Numbered from the stretch's first letter, positions 23,047 to 31,592 are shown. The stretch is DNA of 33,383 nt from Nocardia aobensis NBRC 100429 (GCF_000308375.1 NZ_BAFQ01000197.1:1-33383), one strand, 5' to 3'. The notes: a model not told the origin generated them from the letters alone. Numbers and translations are program-made.

Positions 23047-23601
23047 TCACCGGTCGGCGCCCTTGTGCCGCTGGTAATAACGGGCGACGCGGGCCCGGTT
23101 GCCGCAGCGTTCCGGAGAACACCACTGCCGCCGAGGATGGGCGGGCAGAAACAGCAGGACGCAGTCGTCGGCGGCGCATTGCCGCACGCGAGCGATGGAC
23201 GGGTCGGCGAGCAGATCCACCGCCGCGTCGGCGAGCGCGGCGGCCACGTGCGTACCCGGCTCCCCGAGGCGCCGCACGGTCGCGGTGAACCCGCCCGCAC
23301 CCCATTCCAGCGTGCGGATCGCCGGCGCGGCGGCTTGCGCGGCGGTCAGACCGTTCAGCGCGGCCGCCGGCGGGACCCGCTCGGCCAGAAGAGCTTCCAG
23401 TATTCGCGCGGTGTGATCGCGGACGGCGTGTACCGCAGCCAGATCGGCCGCGGTCGCGTCGCCGGGTAGCCCGGACAGACGCCCGGCCTGCAGGCCCAGC
23501 CAGCGCGTCAGCTGTTCGGGAGTCTGCAGCAGGTCGCCGTCCGCGGGCCGGGTGTTCACCAGGTCCAGGGCCGGCGGTTCACCGATCAGCGGTTCACTCA
23601 C
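23047..23601 (-). CDS. CGNR zinc-finger / ABATE-domain regulator
   Basis: The 184-residue protein has an N-terminal ABATE-like domain (PALDLVNTRPADGDLLQTPE near 10-29, LTRWLGLQAGR, AVRDHTARILEALL) and a C-terminal treble-clef finger. The finger has RQCAADDCVLLFL and RRQWCSPERCGNRARVARYY, including the signature CGNR and four cysteines for zinc. These proteins are thought to be stress- or ligand-responsive transcription factors in actinobacteria. The start is GTG 23601 (SEPLIGEPPALDLVNT). It is divergent from the alpha/beta hydrolase across an 86-bp region with three CTAATG-type motifs, so the hydrolase is the likely target. Confidence 0.9.
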   Translation of the reverse strand: MSEPLIGEPPALDLVNTRPADGDLLQTPEQLTRWLGLQAGRLSGLPGDATAADLAAVHAVRDHTARILEALLAERVPPAAALNGLTAAQAAAPAIRTLEWGAGGFTATVRRLGEPGTHVAAALADAAVDLLADPSIARVRQCAADDCVLLFLPAHPRRQWCSPERCGNRARVARYYQRHKGADR

Positions 23602-23604
23602 CCA

Positions 23605-23658
23605 CTAATGGTATCTCGCCATATTGACGCATTAGGTTCGGTCGGCTAGAACTAATGC
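23605..23658. promoter_or_regulatory. Shared divergent promoter with repeated CTAATG motifs
   Basis: CTAATGG (23605-23611), GCATTAG (23630-23636) and CTAATGC (23652-23658) are three copies of one hexamer; the last two form an inverted repeat. For the hydrolase, TTGACG (23624-23629) and TAGAAC (23647-23652) with a 17-bp spacer make a good sigma-70-like promoter that the inverted repeat overlaps. The arrangement suggests operator sites for the divergently encoded CGNR protein. Confidence 0.55.
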
Positions 23659-23687
23659 ATCCCTACGGAGATAAGGCATGTGACATC

Positions 23688-24563
23688 ATGATCGAAGTGA
23701 CCGAAGTGCGGAATCGGCGCGTCGAAGTGGAGGGCGTCGAGGTCTTCTATCGCGAATCCGTACCCACTCGCGCGGACGCTCCGGCGCTGCTGCTGTTGCA
23801 CGGCTTCCCGTCGGGGTCGCACCAGTTCCGGCGCCTCATCGACGTGTTGGGCAGCCGGTATCACCTGATCGCCCCGGACTGTCCCGGCTTCGGGAATACC
23901 GTGGCGCCGGCGGATTTCGACTACACCTTCGATCGCCTCGCCGATATCACCGAGGCATTCGTGCGGCAGCTCGACCTGACCCGGTTCGCGATGTACGTCT
24001 TCGATTTCGGCGCGCCCGTCGGTTACCGCATCGCCACTCGTCATCCCGAGTGGATCACCGGCCTGGTGGTGCAGAACGGCAACGCCTACGAAGCCGGATT
24101 GTCCGCCGGGGCAAAGGATTTCATCGCGCTGCGACCGGAGCAGGAAGGAGCCGACGACATCATCGGCCAGCTGCTCACCCTGGACGGCACCCGCGGCCAA
24201 TACGAGCAGGGGGTCGCGGATACGAGCCGGCTCGCTCCGGAGAGCTGGATGCTGGACCAGAGTTATCTCGACCTACCCGGCCGCACCCGAGCGCAGCTGT
24301 CGCTGGCCTACGACTACCACTCGAATGTGGCCCGCTACCCCGAATGGCAGGCCTGGCTGCGCACGTACACCCCGCCGGCGCTCGTCGTCTGGGGTGCGAA
24401 CGACCCCTTCTTCCCAGCCCCCGGCGCCGACGCGTACCTCGCCGATCTACCCGATGCCGAGCTGCACCTGTTCGACACCGGCCATTTCGCCCTGGAAACG
24501 CATCTGCGCGAGATCGCCCCGCTCATCGCCGATTTCCTCGATCGGCTGCCCGCCTCGCAATAG
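23688..24563 (+). CDS. Alpha/beta hydrolase, epoxide hydrolase/dehalogenase-like
   Basis: The 291-residue hydrolase has the core features: oxyanion strand LLLLHGFPSGSHQFRRLID (34-52), IAPDCPGFGNTVAP, and the nucleophile elbow YVFDFGAPVGYRIA with Asp106 as nucleophile. GYRIATRHPEWITGLVVQNG and a cap region with DQSYLDLPGRTRAQLSL follow, then PPALVVWGANDPFF with the acid, and DTGHFALETH with the catalytic His. An Asp nucleophile points to the epoxide hydrolase/haloalkane dehalogenase branch; dehalogenase-specific Trp residues are not obvious. The frame is open to ATG 23655, but that would start inside the operator. ATG 23688 with AAGG 11 nt upstream is preferred. The gene is divergent from the CGNR regulator, its probable controller. 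Confidence 0.9.
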   Translation: MIEVTEVRNRRVEVEGVEVFYRESVPTRADAPALLLLHGFPSGSHQFRRLIDVLGSRYHLIAPDCPGFGNTVAPADFDYTFDRLADITEAFVRQLDLTRFAMYVFDFGAPVGYRIATRHPEWITGLVVQNGNAYEAGLSAGAKDFIALRPEQEGADDIIGQLLTLDGTRGQYEQGVADTSRLAPESWMLDQSYLDLPGRTRAQLSLAYDYHSNVARYPEWQAWLRTYTPPALVVWGANDPFFPAPGADAYLADLPDAELHLFDTGHFALETHLREIAPLIADFLDRLPASQ

Positions 24564-24574
24564 CCCGGCGGCGC

Positions 24575-25198
24575 CTAGAACAGGGTCGGTTCGCCGAATC
24601 CCGAGGTGCGTTCGATTTCGAGCAGCCGGGCCTTGGTCACGATGCCGCCCGGCGCGGAGAAGCCGTGCAGTCCGTGGTCGGCCGCCAGCACGCGGTGGCA
24701 GGGCACGATCAACGGAATCGGATTGCGGCCCAGGGCTTGTCCGACGGCCTGGGCCGCGCCGGGCGCCCCGGCCCGCGCGGCGACCTCGCCGTAGGTGAGT
24801 GTGTGCCCCGGGCCGATGGCGCGCGTGATGTCGTAGACCGCGCGATGGAATTCCGGCTGGGCGCGGTAGTCCACCGGAATCCACCGCAGATCGTCGAGCT
24901 CCCCGGTCAGATGCGCGCGAATGGCCCGGATCGCCTCGGCCATCCCGTCCGACGGCTCGACGACGCGCACCCGCTCGGCGGCGATCGCGTCCACACCTCG
25001 GCGCAACATGCCGGCCGTGAGGGCACCGGCATCCGAGGCCTGTTCGGAGGCCGAAGGCCGAGCGGTCTCGGGACCGCGGACGACGACTTCCGGCAGCTGG
25101 AACCGCACGACGCCGTCATCGGTCCACCCCATCGCGCATCGGCCGATGGCGGTATCGAATTCGGTCACCGAGATCGAGGACAGCTTGCCCGCAGACAT
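24575..25198 (-). CDS. Methylated-DNA--protein-cysteine methyltransferase (O6-alkylguanine type)
   Basis: The 207-residue protein has the C-terminal Ada/Ogt domain. FHRAVYDITRAIGPGHTLTY (118-137) leads to GEVAARAGAPGAAQAVGQAL and then the active site NPIPLIVPCHRVLA with acceptor Cys167. HGFSAPGGIVTKARLLEIER ends the domain. It repairs O6-alkylguanine by suicide transfer of the alkyl group. The N-terminal half is longer than in minimal Ogt and diverged. ATG 25198 is preferred over a longer frame to 25399 because the upstream part is low-quality; GTGGGG lies just before it. It is convergent with the hydrolase, 11 bp apart, and the upstream neighbour is a small membrane protein. Confidence 0.9.
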   Translation of the reverse strand: MSAGKLSSISVTEFDTAIGRCAMGWTDDGVVRFQLPEVVVRGPETARPSASEQASDAGALTAGMLRRGVDAIAAERVRVVEPSDGMAEAIRAIRAHLTGELDDLRWIPVDYRAQPEFHRAVYDITRAIGPGHTLTYGEVAARAGAPGAAQAVGQALGRNPIPLIVPCHRVLAADHGLHGFSAPGGIVTKARLLEIERTSGFGEPTLF

Positions 25199-25281
25199 AC
25201 CCCACAGTGTGCACCGAGGGTCCGACATCCCCGGCAGTTGCAGTCCAGTACCACTCGACTGGACTGATTCCGCTCCGGCGG

Positions 25282-25530
25282 TCAGGGCAGCACAGGCGGT
25301 CGAGTCACCGACCGGTCCCGTGTCACACAGGTCTGCCGACCCCGCAGCGCCGCGAGATCTCGGGCCGGATCGCGACACTCCACCTCGCGCAGTGACCAAT
25401 CCGCCATCGGCGCATTCGGGCGATACCGCTCGAAGAGGGCGACGACCCGGCGTCCGGATCCGGTGGCATAACGATAGGCGGCCAGAAGAACGATCGCGAC
25501 GACCAGCAGAGCGGCGAGACCCGAGAACAT
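25282..25530 (-). CDS. Small membrane-anchored hypothetical protein (82 aa)
   Basis: ATG 25530 starts a protein with an N-terminal transmembrane helix, FSGLAALLVVAIVLLAAYRY (2-21). A basic cytoplasmic-type tail follows: SGRRVVALFERYRPN, DWSLREVECRDPARDLAAL, RGRQTCVTRDRS. The hydrophobic start followed by a charged segment and the isolated position make it likely to be a real gene. No family is recognised. It is divergent from the MocR regulator across 62 bp, so the two may share a promoter region. Confidence 0.6.
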   Translation of the reverse strand: MFSGLAALLVVAIVLLAAYRYATGSGRRVVALFERYRPNAPMADWSLREVECRDPARDLAALRGRQTCVTRDRSVTRPPVLP

Positions 25531-25556
25531 GAGATCCAGCCTGCCCGCATCTGGAC

Positions 25557-25585
25557 TTGAATCAAATAGCCACTACCCGGATACT
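25557..25585 (+). promoter_or_regulatory. Candidate promoter of the MocR-type gene
   Basis: TTGAAT (25557-25562) and GATACT (25580-25585) lie 17 bp apart. The start A of the ATG at 25593 is 8 nt after the -10, so the mRNA would be leaderless; no Shine-Dalgarno is present. Confidence 0.5.
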
Positions 25586-25592
25586 GGCCCCT

Positions 25593-27083
25593 ATGGCGAT
25601 ACGCGTGATCAGTGCGGCCACCCTCACCCGCGACCTGGGCCGCTGGCGGCACGACGAATCCGGCGCCGCTCGCCGCGGCGCGCGCCCGGCATATCTGGCG
25701 CTCGCGGAGAGTATTCGCCTGCTGATCCACGACGGCCGGGCCCCACTGGGGATCGCCCTGCCGAGCGAACGCGATCTGGCGACCGCGCTGGGCGTCAGCC
25801 GCACCACGGTCACCTCCGCGTACGCGCTGCTGCGCGAGCATGGTTATCTGATCAGCCGGCAGGGCTCGCGCAGCACAGTGGCCCTGCCCTCCGACGTCGC
25901 ACACGACGGCACCAAACCGGCCCGCAGCATTCTGGCGGTGATGTCGCCGACGGCACAGCCCACCATCGACCTCACCTACGCCGCGATGTCGGCGCCCCCG
26001 CAGATGAACGACGCGTATTCCGCCGCGCTGCAAGGACTTCCGATCTACCTGGGCACTCACGGTATGGATCCGGTGGGCGTACTGCCGCTACGGGAGATGC
26101 TCGCGCGCCGCTACACCGAACGCGGCCTGCCCACCGAACCGGACCAGATTCTGGTGACTCTCGGTGCGCAGCACGGACTTCGGCTGTTGCTCAACGTGCT
26201 CACCGCACCCGCCGAACGTGTCCTGATAGACCACCCGACCTATCCCAATGCGATCGAGGCGATCCGCGACGTCGGCGCCCGGCCGGTCCCGGTGCCGCTG
26301 CGCCCCGAACAACCGGAGGCCGCCTGGGATCTCGACGGAATCCGCAGTGCCGCACGGCAAACCGCCGCCAGTACCGCCTACCTGGTACCGGACTTCAACA
26401 ATCCGACCGGCCTGCTGATGAGCGCCGACGCCCGCGCGGAACTGGCCGCGATCGCCCGCGAGACCCGCATGACGGTGATCGTCGACGAGTCCATGGTCGA
26501 CCAGCAGCTCGACGGCGAAGCACCCCCTCCGGCAGCCGCTTTCGCGCGCGGATCGGAGATCGTGACGATCGGATCGGCGTCCAAGTCGTTCTGGGGCGGC
26601 CTGCGCGTCGGCTGGATCCGGGCCAACCAATCGCTCATCGCGAAACTGCTCGGCACCCGGTCCACGGTGGACCTCGGCACGCCGGTGATGGATCAGCTGG
26701 CCACCGGCTATCTGCTCGACCATGCGGACGTGATCCTCGAACAACGCCGCGAACAGCTGCACAGCCGTCGCGCCGCCCTGCTCGAGGCCCTGGCCGAGGA
26801 ACTGCCCGACTGGCAGGTGAGTCCCGGCCGGGGTGGTATGTCGATCTGGGTGCAACTACCGGCTCCCGTCTCGACCGCCCTCGCCGCCACCGCGCCCAAT
26901 CACGGTGTGCTGCTCGCCGCCGGGCCCCGCTTCGGAGTCCAGGGCGCGTTCGAACGGTTTCTGCGAATCCCGTTCACCCACACCGAATCCGATCTGCGGG
27001 TGGCGGTGAAGTCGATCGCGGCGACCTACGCGTCGCTGACCCCGCACGCCACCGAACCGTTGGCGCCGCTCACCTGCTACTGA
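25593..27083 (+). CDS. MocR/PdxR-like GntR regulator with PLP aminotransferase-fold domain
   Basis: The 496-residue fusion has a GntR winged helix at the N-terminus: YLALAESIRLLIHDGRAPLG (34-53), LPSERDLATALGVSRTTVTS (57-76), LREHGYLISRQGSRS. A fold-type I aminotransferase domain follows. Its residues include ITLGAQHG-like VTLGAQHGLRLLL, DFNNPTGLLM with the PLP-contact Asn, VIVDESMVDQQ, and IGSASKSFWGGLRVGWIR with the PLP lysine. MocR proteins sense PLP and often a co-ligand, and regulate vitamin B6, GABA or taurine genes. No pdx or aminobutyrate gene is next to it, so its target is unknown; the adjacent small membrane protein is a candidate. ATG 25593 is chosen because of the promoter spacing. 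Confidence 0.92.
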   Translation: MAIRVISAATLTRDLGRWRHDESGAARRGARPAYLALAESIRLLIHDGRAPLGIALPSERDLATALGVSRTTVTSAYALLREHGYLISRQGSRSTVALPSDVAHDGTKPARSILAVMSPTAQPTIDLTYAAMSAPPQMNDAYSAALQGLPIYLGTHGMDPVGVLPLREMLARRYTERGLPTEPDQILVTLGAQHGLRLLLNVLTAPAERVLIDHPTYPNAIEAIRDVGARPVPVPLRPEQPEAAWDLDGIRSAARQTAASTAYLVPDFNNPTGLLMSADARAELAAIARETRMTVIVDESMVDQQLDGEAPPPAAAFARGSEIVTIGSASKSFWGGLRVGWIRANQSLIAKLLGTRSTVDLGTPVMDQLATGYLLDHADVILEQRREQLHSRRAALLEALAEELPDWQVSPGRGGMSIWVQLPAPVSTALAATAPNHGVLLAAGPRFGVQGAFERFLRIPFTHTESDLRVAVKSIAATYASLTPHATEPLAPLTCY

Positions 27084-27098
27084 GCCCGAACGTTTTCG

Positions 27099-28388
27099 CT
27101 ACTTCAAGATGTCGTGACGGACGATCGTCTCGTCGCGGCCGGGTCCGACGCCGATGCAGGACACGCGGGCGCCGGAAAGCTCCTCCAGCCGTTCGACGTA
27201 CGCGCGCGCGTTGGCCGGCAGATCCTCGAAGCTGCGGGCCCCGGAGATGTCCTCCCACCAGCCCGGCATCTCCTCGTAGATGGGCTTGGCGTGGTGGAAT
27301 TCGGTCTGCGTGGTGGGCATCTGCTCCACCCGCTCACCGTCGATCTCGTAGGCCACGCAGATCGGCACCCGGTCCAGGCTCGACAGCACATCCAGTTTGG
27401 TGAGGAAGTAGTCGGTGATGCCGTTGACCCGGGTGGCGTAGCGCGCGATCACCGCGTCGAACCAGCCGGTGCGGCGGGCGCGGCCGGTGGTCACGCCGAC
27501 CTCGCCGCCGGTCTTGGCGAGATATTCGCCGGACTGGTCGAACAGTTCGGTCGGGAACGGCCCGGAGCCGACGCGCGTGGTGTAGGCCTTCAAAATGCCG
27601 AGCACCGTGGTGATCTTGTTGGGTCCCACGCCCGCGCCCACCGCGGCGCCGCCGGAGGTGGGATTCGACGACGTCACATAGGGATAGGTGCCGTGGTCGA
27701 CGTCGAGCAGGGTGCCCTGGGACCCCTCCAGCAGAACGGTCTCGCCGTTCTCCAGGGCCTGGTTGAGCAGCAGCCGGGTGTCGCTGATGCGGTGTTTGAA
27801 GCCTTCGGCCTGATTCAGCACCTCGTCGACCACCTGCTGCGGGTCGAGTGCGCGCCGGTTGTAGATCTTCACCAGCACCTGGTTCTTGAATTCCAGTGCG
27901 GCTTCGACCTTCTGGGTGAGGATCTTCTCGTCCAGCACATCGGCGACGCGCACGCCCACGCGGGCGACCTTGTCCTGATAGCAGGGGCCGATGCCGCGTC
28001 CGGTGGTGCCGATCTTCTTGTTGCCCAGGAAGCGTTCGGTGACCTTATCGATGGCCACGTGGTACGGCATGATCAGGTGCGCGTCCGCCGAGAGCAGCAG
28101 CCGGGTGGTGTCCACCGAGCGCTGTTCCAGTCCGGCGAGTTCGTCGAGCAGCACACCCGGATCGATGACCACACCGTTGCCGATGACATTGGTGACGCCC
28201 GGCGTGAGGATTCCGGACGGGATGAGATGCAGCGCGAAATTGTCGCCGTTCGGCAGGACCACCGTGTGACCTGCGTTGTTGCCACCCTGGTAGCGGACCA
28301 CCCACTGGACGCGGCCACCGAGCAGATCGGTAGCTTTGCCCTTACCCTCGTCGCCCCACTGGGCGCCGATCAGCACGATTGCCGGCAT
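27099..28388 (-). CDS. purA: Adenylosuccinate synthetase PurA
   Basis: PurA joins IMP and aspartate using GTP to form adenylosuccinate, the first step from IMP to AMP. The 429-residue sequence is full length. IVLIGAQWGDEGKGKATDLL (4-23) is the P-loop with catalytic Asp13, and GGNNAGHTVV carries catalytic His41. KIGTTGRGIGPCYQDKVAR, LLEGSQGTLLDVDHGTYPYV, GVTTGRARRTGWFDAV and CVAYEIDGER follow. ATG 28388 has GGAGA upstream. A plausible -10 TAGACT lies at 28516-28511 on the minus strand, giving a leader of about 115 nt in which I see no known riboswitch. The gene is divergent from the conserved protein at 28688. Confidence 0.97.
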   Translation of the reverse strand: MPAIVLIGAQWGDEGKGKATDLLGGRVQWVVRYQGGNNAGHTVVLPNGDNFALHLIPSGILTPGVTNVIGNGVVIDPGVLLDELAGLEQRSVDTTRLLLSADAHLIMPYHVAIDKVTERFLGNKKIGTTGRGIGPCYQDKVARVGVRVADVLDEKILTQKVEAALEFKNQVLVKIYNRRALDPQQVVDEVLNQAEGFKHRISDTRLLLNQALENGETVLLEGSQGTLLDVDHGTYPYVTSSNPTSGGAAVGAGVGPNKITTVLGILKAYTTRVGSGPFPTELFDQSGEYLAKTGGEVGVTTGRARRTGWFDAVIARYATRVNGITDYFLTKLDVLSSLDRVPICVAYEIDGERVEQMPTTQTEFHHAKPIYEEMPGWWEDISGARSFEDLPANARAYVERLEELSGARVSCIGVGPGRDETIVRHDILK

Positions 28389-28687
28389 GGGAGTCTCCTA
28401 CGGTGTCGACGCGCAGCATCGGCGACGCTGCAGCTACCTGCCGTTGCAGAGCCCGATGACGGCGCTCCCGAGGCCCGTCGCTCGCGCCATGTGGCGGTGG
28501 CCGGAGGGACAGTCTAGTGGACACAATTCGTGCCCTAACCAGCCACCTCCTCCCCCGCGCGCCGCAGCGGAGAGCGCGCCGACCGCCCGAGCCGATTACA
28601 GTGGCCTGCGGAGGCGTCCCGGCAGGGGTGCGCCCGGTAGGCAGCGAGGGCGATGGCGTTGGCAGGTCCGAGGAGGGTGTTCGGCAG

Positions 28688-29347
28688 TTGAGTACTCATG
28701 TTCTCCGCTGCAACGGCGCTCCCGTGCCCATCGCGCTCGCGTCGCTGCCCACTACCCAGACCACGGCGATCCCCGAGACCGGCGAACTGGACGAACTGCT
28801 TCCGGTGCTGGCGGCCGACAACCAGCCGCGACTGATCGTGCTGGGCGAGGACGCCGGTCTGGCCGCGGTGCTCACCCATCTGCTGCGCACCGAACGGCTG
28901 GCCGTCGAGATCGGTTACGTGCCGGTGGATCGCACCTACGGTTCCCGCGCCTATCAGACCGGGACGGGCTCGCACGCCGCCAAACGCGCGCTGGAGGGCC
29001 GGCCCGAGCCGACCCCGCTGATTCGTGACGAGACCGGTACCGTCCTGGTCGGCCGGGCCACGATCACCGGCCGCGACGGCGGCAAACTCGAGGGTGAGGC
29101 CTACGTCGACGAAGTCCGGTTGTTCACCGGAAAGGTTGCGGCACTGCATGTTTCGCCGACGCTCGAGATGCCCGGCGTGCGCGCGACGGTGCAGCGCGGC
29201 TGGGGTAAGAAGCGCTGGTTGGCAGGCCGTGCCGTACAGCTGGGTTCACCGGGCGCCGCGGTGACCCGCGACGGCATCGCCGCCGATCGCACCGTGCCGC
29301 GGTCGAGTTTCTACCGTCATCACGAGCCCTGGCTGCTGGTGCGATGA
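28688..29347 (+). CDS. Conserved protein of unknown function (Rv0358-like position)
   Basis: The frame is open from 28517, but protein-like sequence begins at TTG 28688: STHVLRCNGAPVPIALASLP, with GGAGGG about 10 nt upstream. That gives 219 residues. DELLPVLAADNQPRLIVLGE, LAAVLTHLLRTERLAVEIGY, PVDRTYGSRAYQTG and RATITGRDGGKLEGEAYVDE follow. There are no transmembrane segments and no recognised catalytic motif. The mixed alpha/beta pattern is reminiscent of lipid- or NAD-kinase-like folds, but this is not strong. The position beside purA and before an M50 peptidase matches Rv0358-Rv0359 in M. tuberculosis from memory, so it is a conserved mycobacterial-type gene. Confidence 0.75.
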   Translation: MSTHVLRCNGAPVPIALASLPTTQTTAIPETGELDELLPVLAADNQPRLIVLGEDAGLAAVLTHLLRTERLAVEIGYVPVDRTYGSRAYQTGTGSHAAKRALEGRPEPTPLIRDETGTVLVGRATITGRDGGKLEGEAYVDEVRLFTGKVAALHVSPTLEMPGVRATVQRGWGKKRWLAGRAVQLGSPGAAVTRDGIAADRTVPRSSFYRHHEPWLLVR

Positions 29348-29407
29348 CCTATTCCTTCCCGGCTCGGCGCGTAGTGCGGTACGGACGACGGCCCCGGAGG
29401 CGGCAGC

Positions 29408-30190
29408 TTGCGTAACCACGTAGGGGCCCGGGAGTACCGCCGGGGGATCAGCCCGAGTCCGATCTTCTTGCTGATCGTCGTGATCACCGCCCTGGGCGGA
29501 GCGTTGGCCTGGGATGCCGATCCGCTGTCCACCCGGGCCAAGGCCGGCGTCTTCGTGTTGGTGGTGGCGGGCTGGATTCTCAGCGTGTGCCTGCACGAAT
29601 TCGGCCACGCGTACACGGCGTACCGAGCCGGGGACCGCGAAGTGCAGATGCGCGGATACCTGACGCTGAATCCGGTGAAGTACAGCCATCCGCTGCTGTC
29701 GATCGCACTGCCGATCTTCTTCATCGCGCTGGGCGGGTTCGCGCTGCCCGGCGGCGCGGTCTATCTGAATACGCAGAACTTCTCGACACGCACCCAGCGC
29801 GCGATCAGCGCGGCGGGTCCGGCGGTCAACGCGTTGTGCGCGGTGGTGCTGCTGGTGATCGTCCGGTTCGCCGGCTCCACCCACGACCACGCCGCCTTCT
29901 GGTTCGGCCTGAGTTTTCTGGCATTTCTGCAGATCACCGCGACGATTCTGAATCTGCTGCCGATTCCCGGAACCGACGGCTACGCGATCGTGGAGCCGTC
30001 GCTGAGTTATCAGACCCGGCGTTCGCTGGATCAGGTGAAGCCGTTCGGACTGCTGCTGTTGCTCGCGATTCTGTGGGTGCCGGAGCTCAATCGGGTGTTC
30101 TTCGATGCCGTCTACTGGGTGTTCGAGCTCTCGGGCGTGCCGTCGGACTGGGCGGCCATCGGTAGTTATCTGACCCGCTTCTGGACCTGA
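29408..30190 (+). CDS. Site-2-protease-like M50 membrane metallopeptidase
   Basis: The 260-residue integral membrane protein has a zinc-binding HEFGH motif (His63, Glu64, His67) in a transmembrane helix. Further membrane segments are at about 18-36, 48-72, 96-120, 140-155 and 165-190. The third ligand motif, NLLPIPGTDGY, carries Asp190 where most family members have LDG or PDG. This is the compact S2P subgroup that includes mycobacterial Rv0359-like proteins. Such enzymes cleave membrane-bound substrates, for example anti-sigma factors; no substrate is apparent here. TTG 29408 is the start because GGAGG lies 7 nt upstream. The gene is 60 bp after the conserved protein and probably co-transcribed with it. 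Confidence 0.9.
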   Translation: MRNHVGAREYRRGISPSPIFLLIVVITALGGALAWDADPLSTRAKAGVFVLVVAGWILSVCLHEFGHAYTAYRAGDREVQMRGYLTLNPVKYSHPLLSIALPIFFIALGGFALPGGAVYLNTQNFSTRTQRAISAAGPAVNALCAVVLLVIVRFAGSTHDHAAFWFGLSFLAFLQITATILNLLPIPGTDGYAIVEPSLSYQTRRSLDQVKPFGLLLLLAILWVPELNRVFFDAVYWVFELSGVPSDWAAIGSYLTRFWT

Positions 30191-30497
30191 CACGTGAGTT
30201 TTCGGCGGGCGCGCCCGATTCCGGTTCGATTCGCCGGCGAACGGGAACCGGGCGGCCCTCTTCGCGACGGAGCGCCCGCCCCCTACGCGGTCGGCCGCAC
30301 ACCAAAACGGCCGCACGTCGCATCCGTCGCGAAGTTTCCGACCGCGCCACCCCTCGTCGACGCGGTCGAGACAAACGTACGATCCGCGCCGGCCCGCGAC
30401 ACGAGTAGTCGACTACCCGATTCGAACGCGGTGGCCGTGCGCAGCCGGGCCCGGCGACCTCGCGGAACGCTCGGCGACTACTGGTACCGCCGTGTCG
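30191..30497. other. 307-bp intergenic region between convergent genes
   Basis: No convincing gene is present; the plus-strand open frame here is Arg/Pro-rich and overlaps the next gene antisense. The region holds a hairpin at 30221-30251 and a 12-bp palindrome GTAGTCGACTAC (30405-30416). Nothing else was seen. Confidence 0.5.
30221..30251. terminator. Candidate terminator hairpin after the M50 gene
   Basis: CCGGTTC (30221-30227) pairs with GAACCGG (30245-30251). Inside it TTCGCCGGCGAA (30230-30241) forms an inner stem-loop. The structure begins 31 nt after the M50 stop, with no U-tract. It could serve both convergent genes. Confidence 0.45.
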
Positions 30498-31592
30498 TCA
30501 ATCCTGCGGCGCCACATAGGGGTTCTGCACGGTGGGCGGCAGCAGCGCGAGCGCCGACAGGCGTTTGATCCCGCAGACCTGCATCAGATCGACCACGATG
30601 GAACGCAATTGGGCGAAGACCACGAGCGAGGACAGGCCGGCGCCTTCGACCAGATCCTTGGTCGCGCCCTTCGCCACTCGCCGCAGGACGCGCGTCGCCT
30701 CGGCGGCATCGGGCTGTTCGCCGGGTTCGGCAACCATGTAGCGGCGCACCACTTCCACCGCCTGCCCCAGTTCTTCGACCTCGGCGATCATTCGGGGATC
30801 GAGGATTTCGTCGTCGCGGACCAGGGTCAGGGCGCGGCGCAACAACACTCGGGTATTGCGCACGGCATTGTCGAGCGGGTCTACCGCCGCGCGGATCGCT
30901 TCCAGCCGCGGCCGGGAATTCCAGTACAGCGGCGAGATCCGGCTGACCTCGCGGCCGCCCTCCACCGCATTGCGCAGACCGTCGATCTGCGGTTGCGTAC
31001 CGCGCACGGAATGCAATGCGTCGCGGACCTTGTCGGCATTCTGCTCGTGCAGGCCGTCAGCGCATTCGGTCAGCGCCGCAGCCAGGACGGTGAGGATATC
31101 GGCGGCCTGCTGCCGGGCCCGGCGCACCGGGTGCAGCGGAATCGCGGCCACCACCACGACGCCGACGAACCCACCGACCAGCGCGTCGACCATGCGGTTG
31201 AGACCTCCGCCGGTATGCGGCGGCATCAACGTGGCGACCAGCACCGCCGAACTGGCGGCCTGCATCGGGATGACCGCACCTCTGTCGAGAAATACCGCGA
31301 TCGCCATCGCCACCCCGACGACGAGCGCGATCTGCCACGCACCGGTTCCGACCTGTCCGATGAAGAAGTCGCCGATCCCGATCCCGACGGCCACACCGCC
31401 GACGAGTTCCACGGATCGGCGCAGACGCGCGCCGAACGACACGCCGATCGAGATGACCGCGGCCATCGGCGCGAAGAACGGTTGTGGATGCCCCACCAAC
31501 CGGTGGGCGACGAACCAGGACAGGGCCGCGCCCACCGCACACTGGAAGATCGGAAGCGCGGATCGGCGCAGACGTACCCATCCATTGCGCAT
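30498..31592 (-). CDS. FUSC-family (aromatic acid exporter/YccS-like) membrane protein
   Basis: From ATG 31592 the protein has 364 residues. The N-terminal membrane half has LPIFQCAVGAALSWFVAHRL, PFFAPMAAVISIGVSFGARL, VELVGGVAVGIGIGDFFIGQ, ALVVGVAMAIAVFL, SSAVLVATLMPP and VGGFVGVVVVAAIPLHP. Each is a plausible transmembrane helix, and FFAPMAAVISI is the FUSC hallmark. The C-terminal half is soluble and helical (ILTVLAAALTECADG, IAEVEELGQAVEVVRRYMV). FUSC proteins are linked to export of aromatic acids or phenazines; the substrate here is unknown. The frame continues to 31703 into DUF3151 coding sequence; 31592 avoids that overlap but has a weak ribosome binding site. It lies downstream of the DUF3151 gene on the same strand. 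Confidence 0.85.
   Translation of the reverse strand: MRNGWVRLRRSALPIFQCAVGAALSWFVAHRLVGHPQPFFAPMAAVISIGVSFGARLRRSVELVGGVAVGIGIGDFFIGQVGTGAWQIALVVGVAMAIAVFLDRGAVIPMQAASSAVLVATLMPPHTGGGLNRMVDALVGGFVGVVVVAAIPLHPVRRARQQAADILTVLAAALTECADGLHEQNADKVRDALHSVRGTQPQIDGLRNAVEGGREVSRISPLYWNSRPRLEAIRAAVDPLDNAVRNTRVLLRRALTLVRDDEILDPRMIAEVEELGQAVEVVRRYMVAEPGEQPDAAEATRVLRRVAKGATKDLVEGAGLSSLVVFAQLRSIVVDLMQVCGIKRLSALALLPPTVQNPYVAPQD

Noticed and set aside
25529..27403. Plus-strand 624-aa frame overlapping the MocR gene in another frame
   Set aside because: It is Arg/Pro-rich and runs into purA antisense; the MocR frame has GntR and PLP motifs.
30405..30416. Palindrome GTAGTCGACTAC as a terminator or attachment site
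   Set aside because: It has no loop, no direct-repeat partner was noticed, and no integrase is nearby.
30194..30568. Plus-strand 124-aa ORF after the M50 gene
   Set aside because: It is low-complexity, overlaps the FUSC gene antisense and contains palindromes and a terminator-like hairpin.
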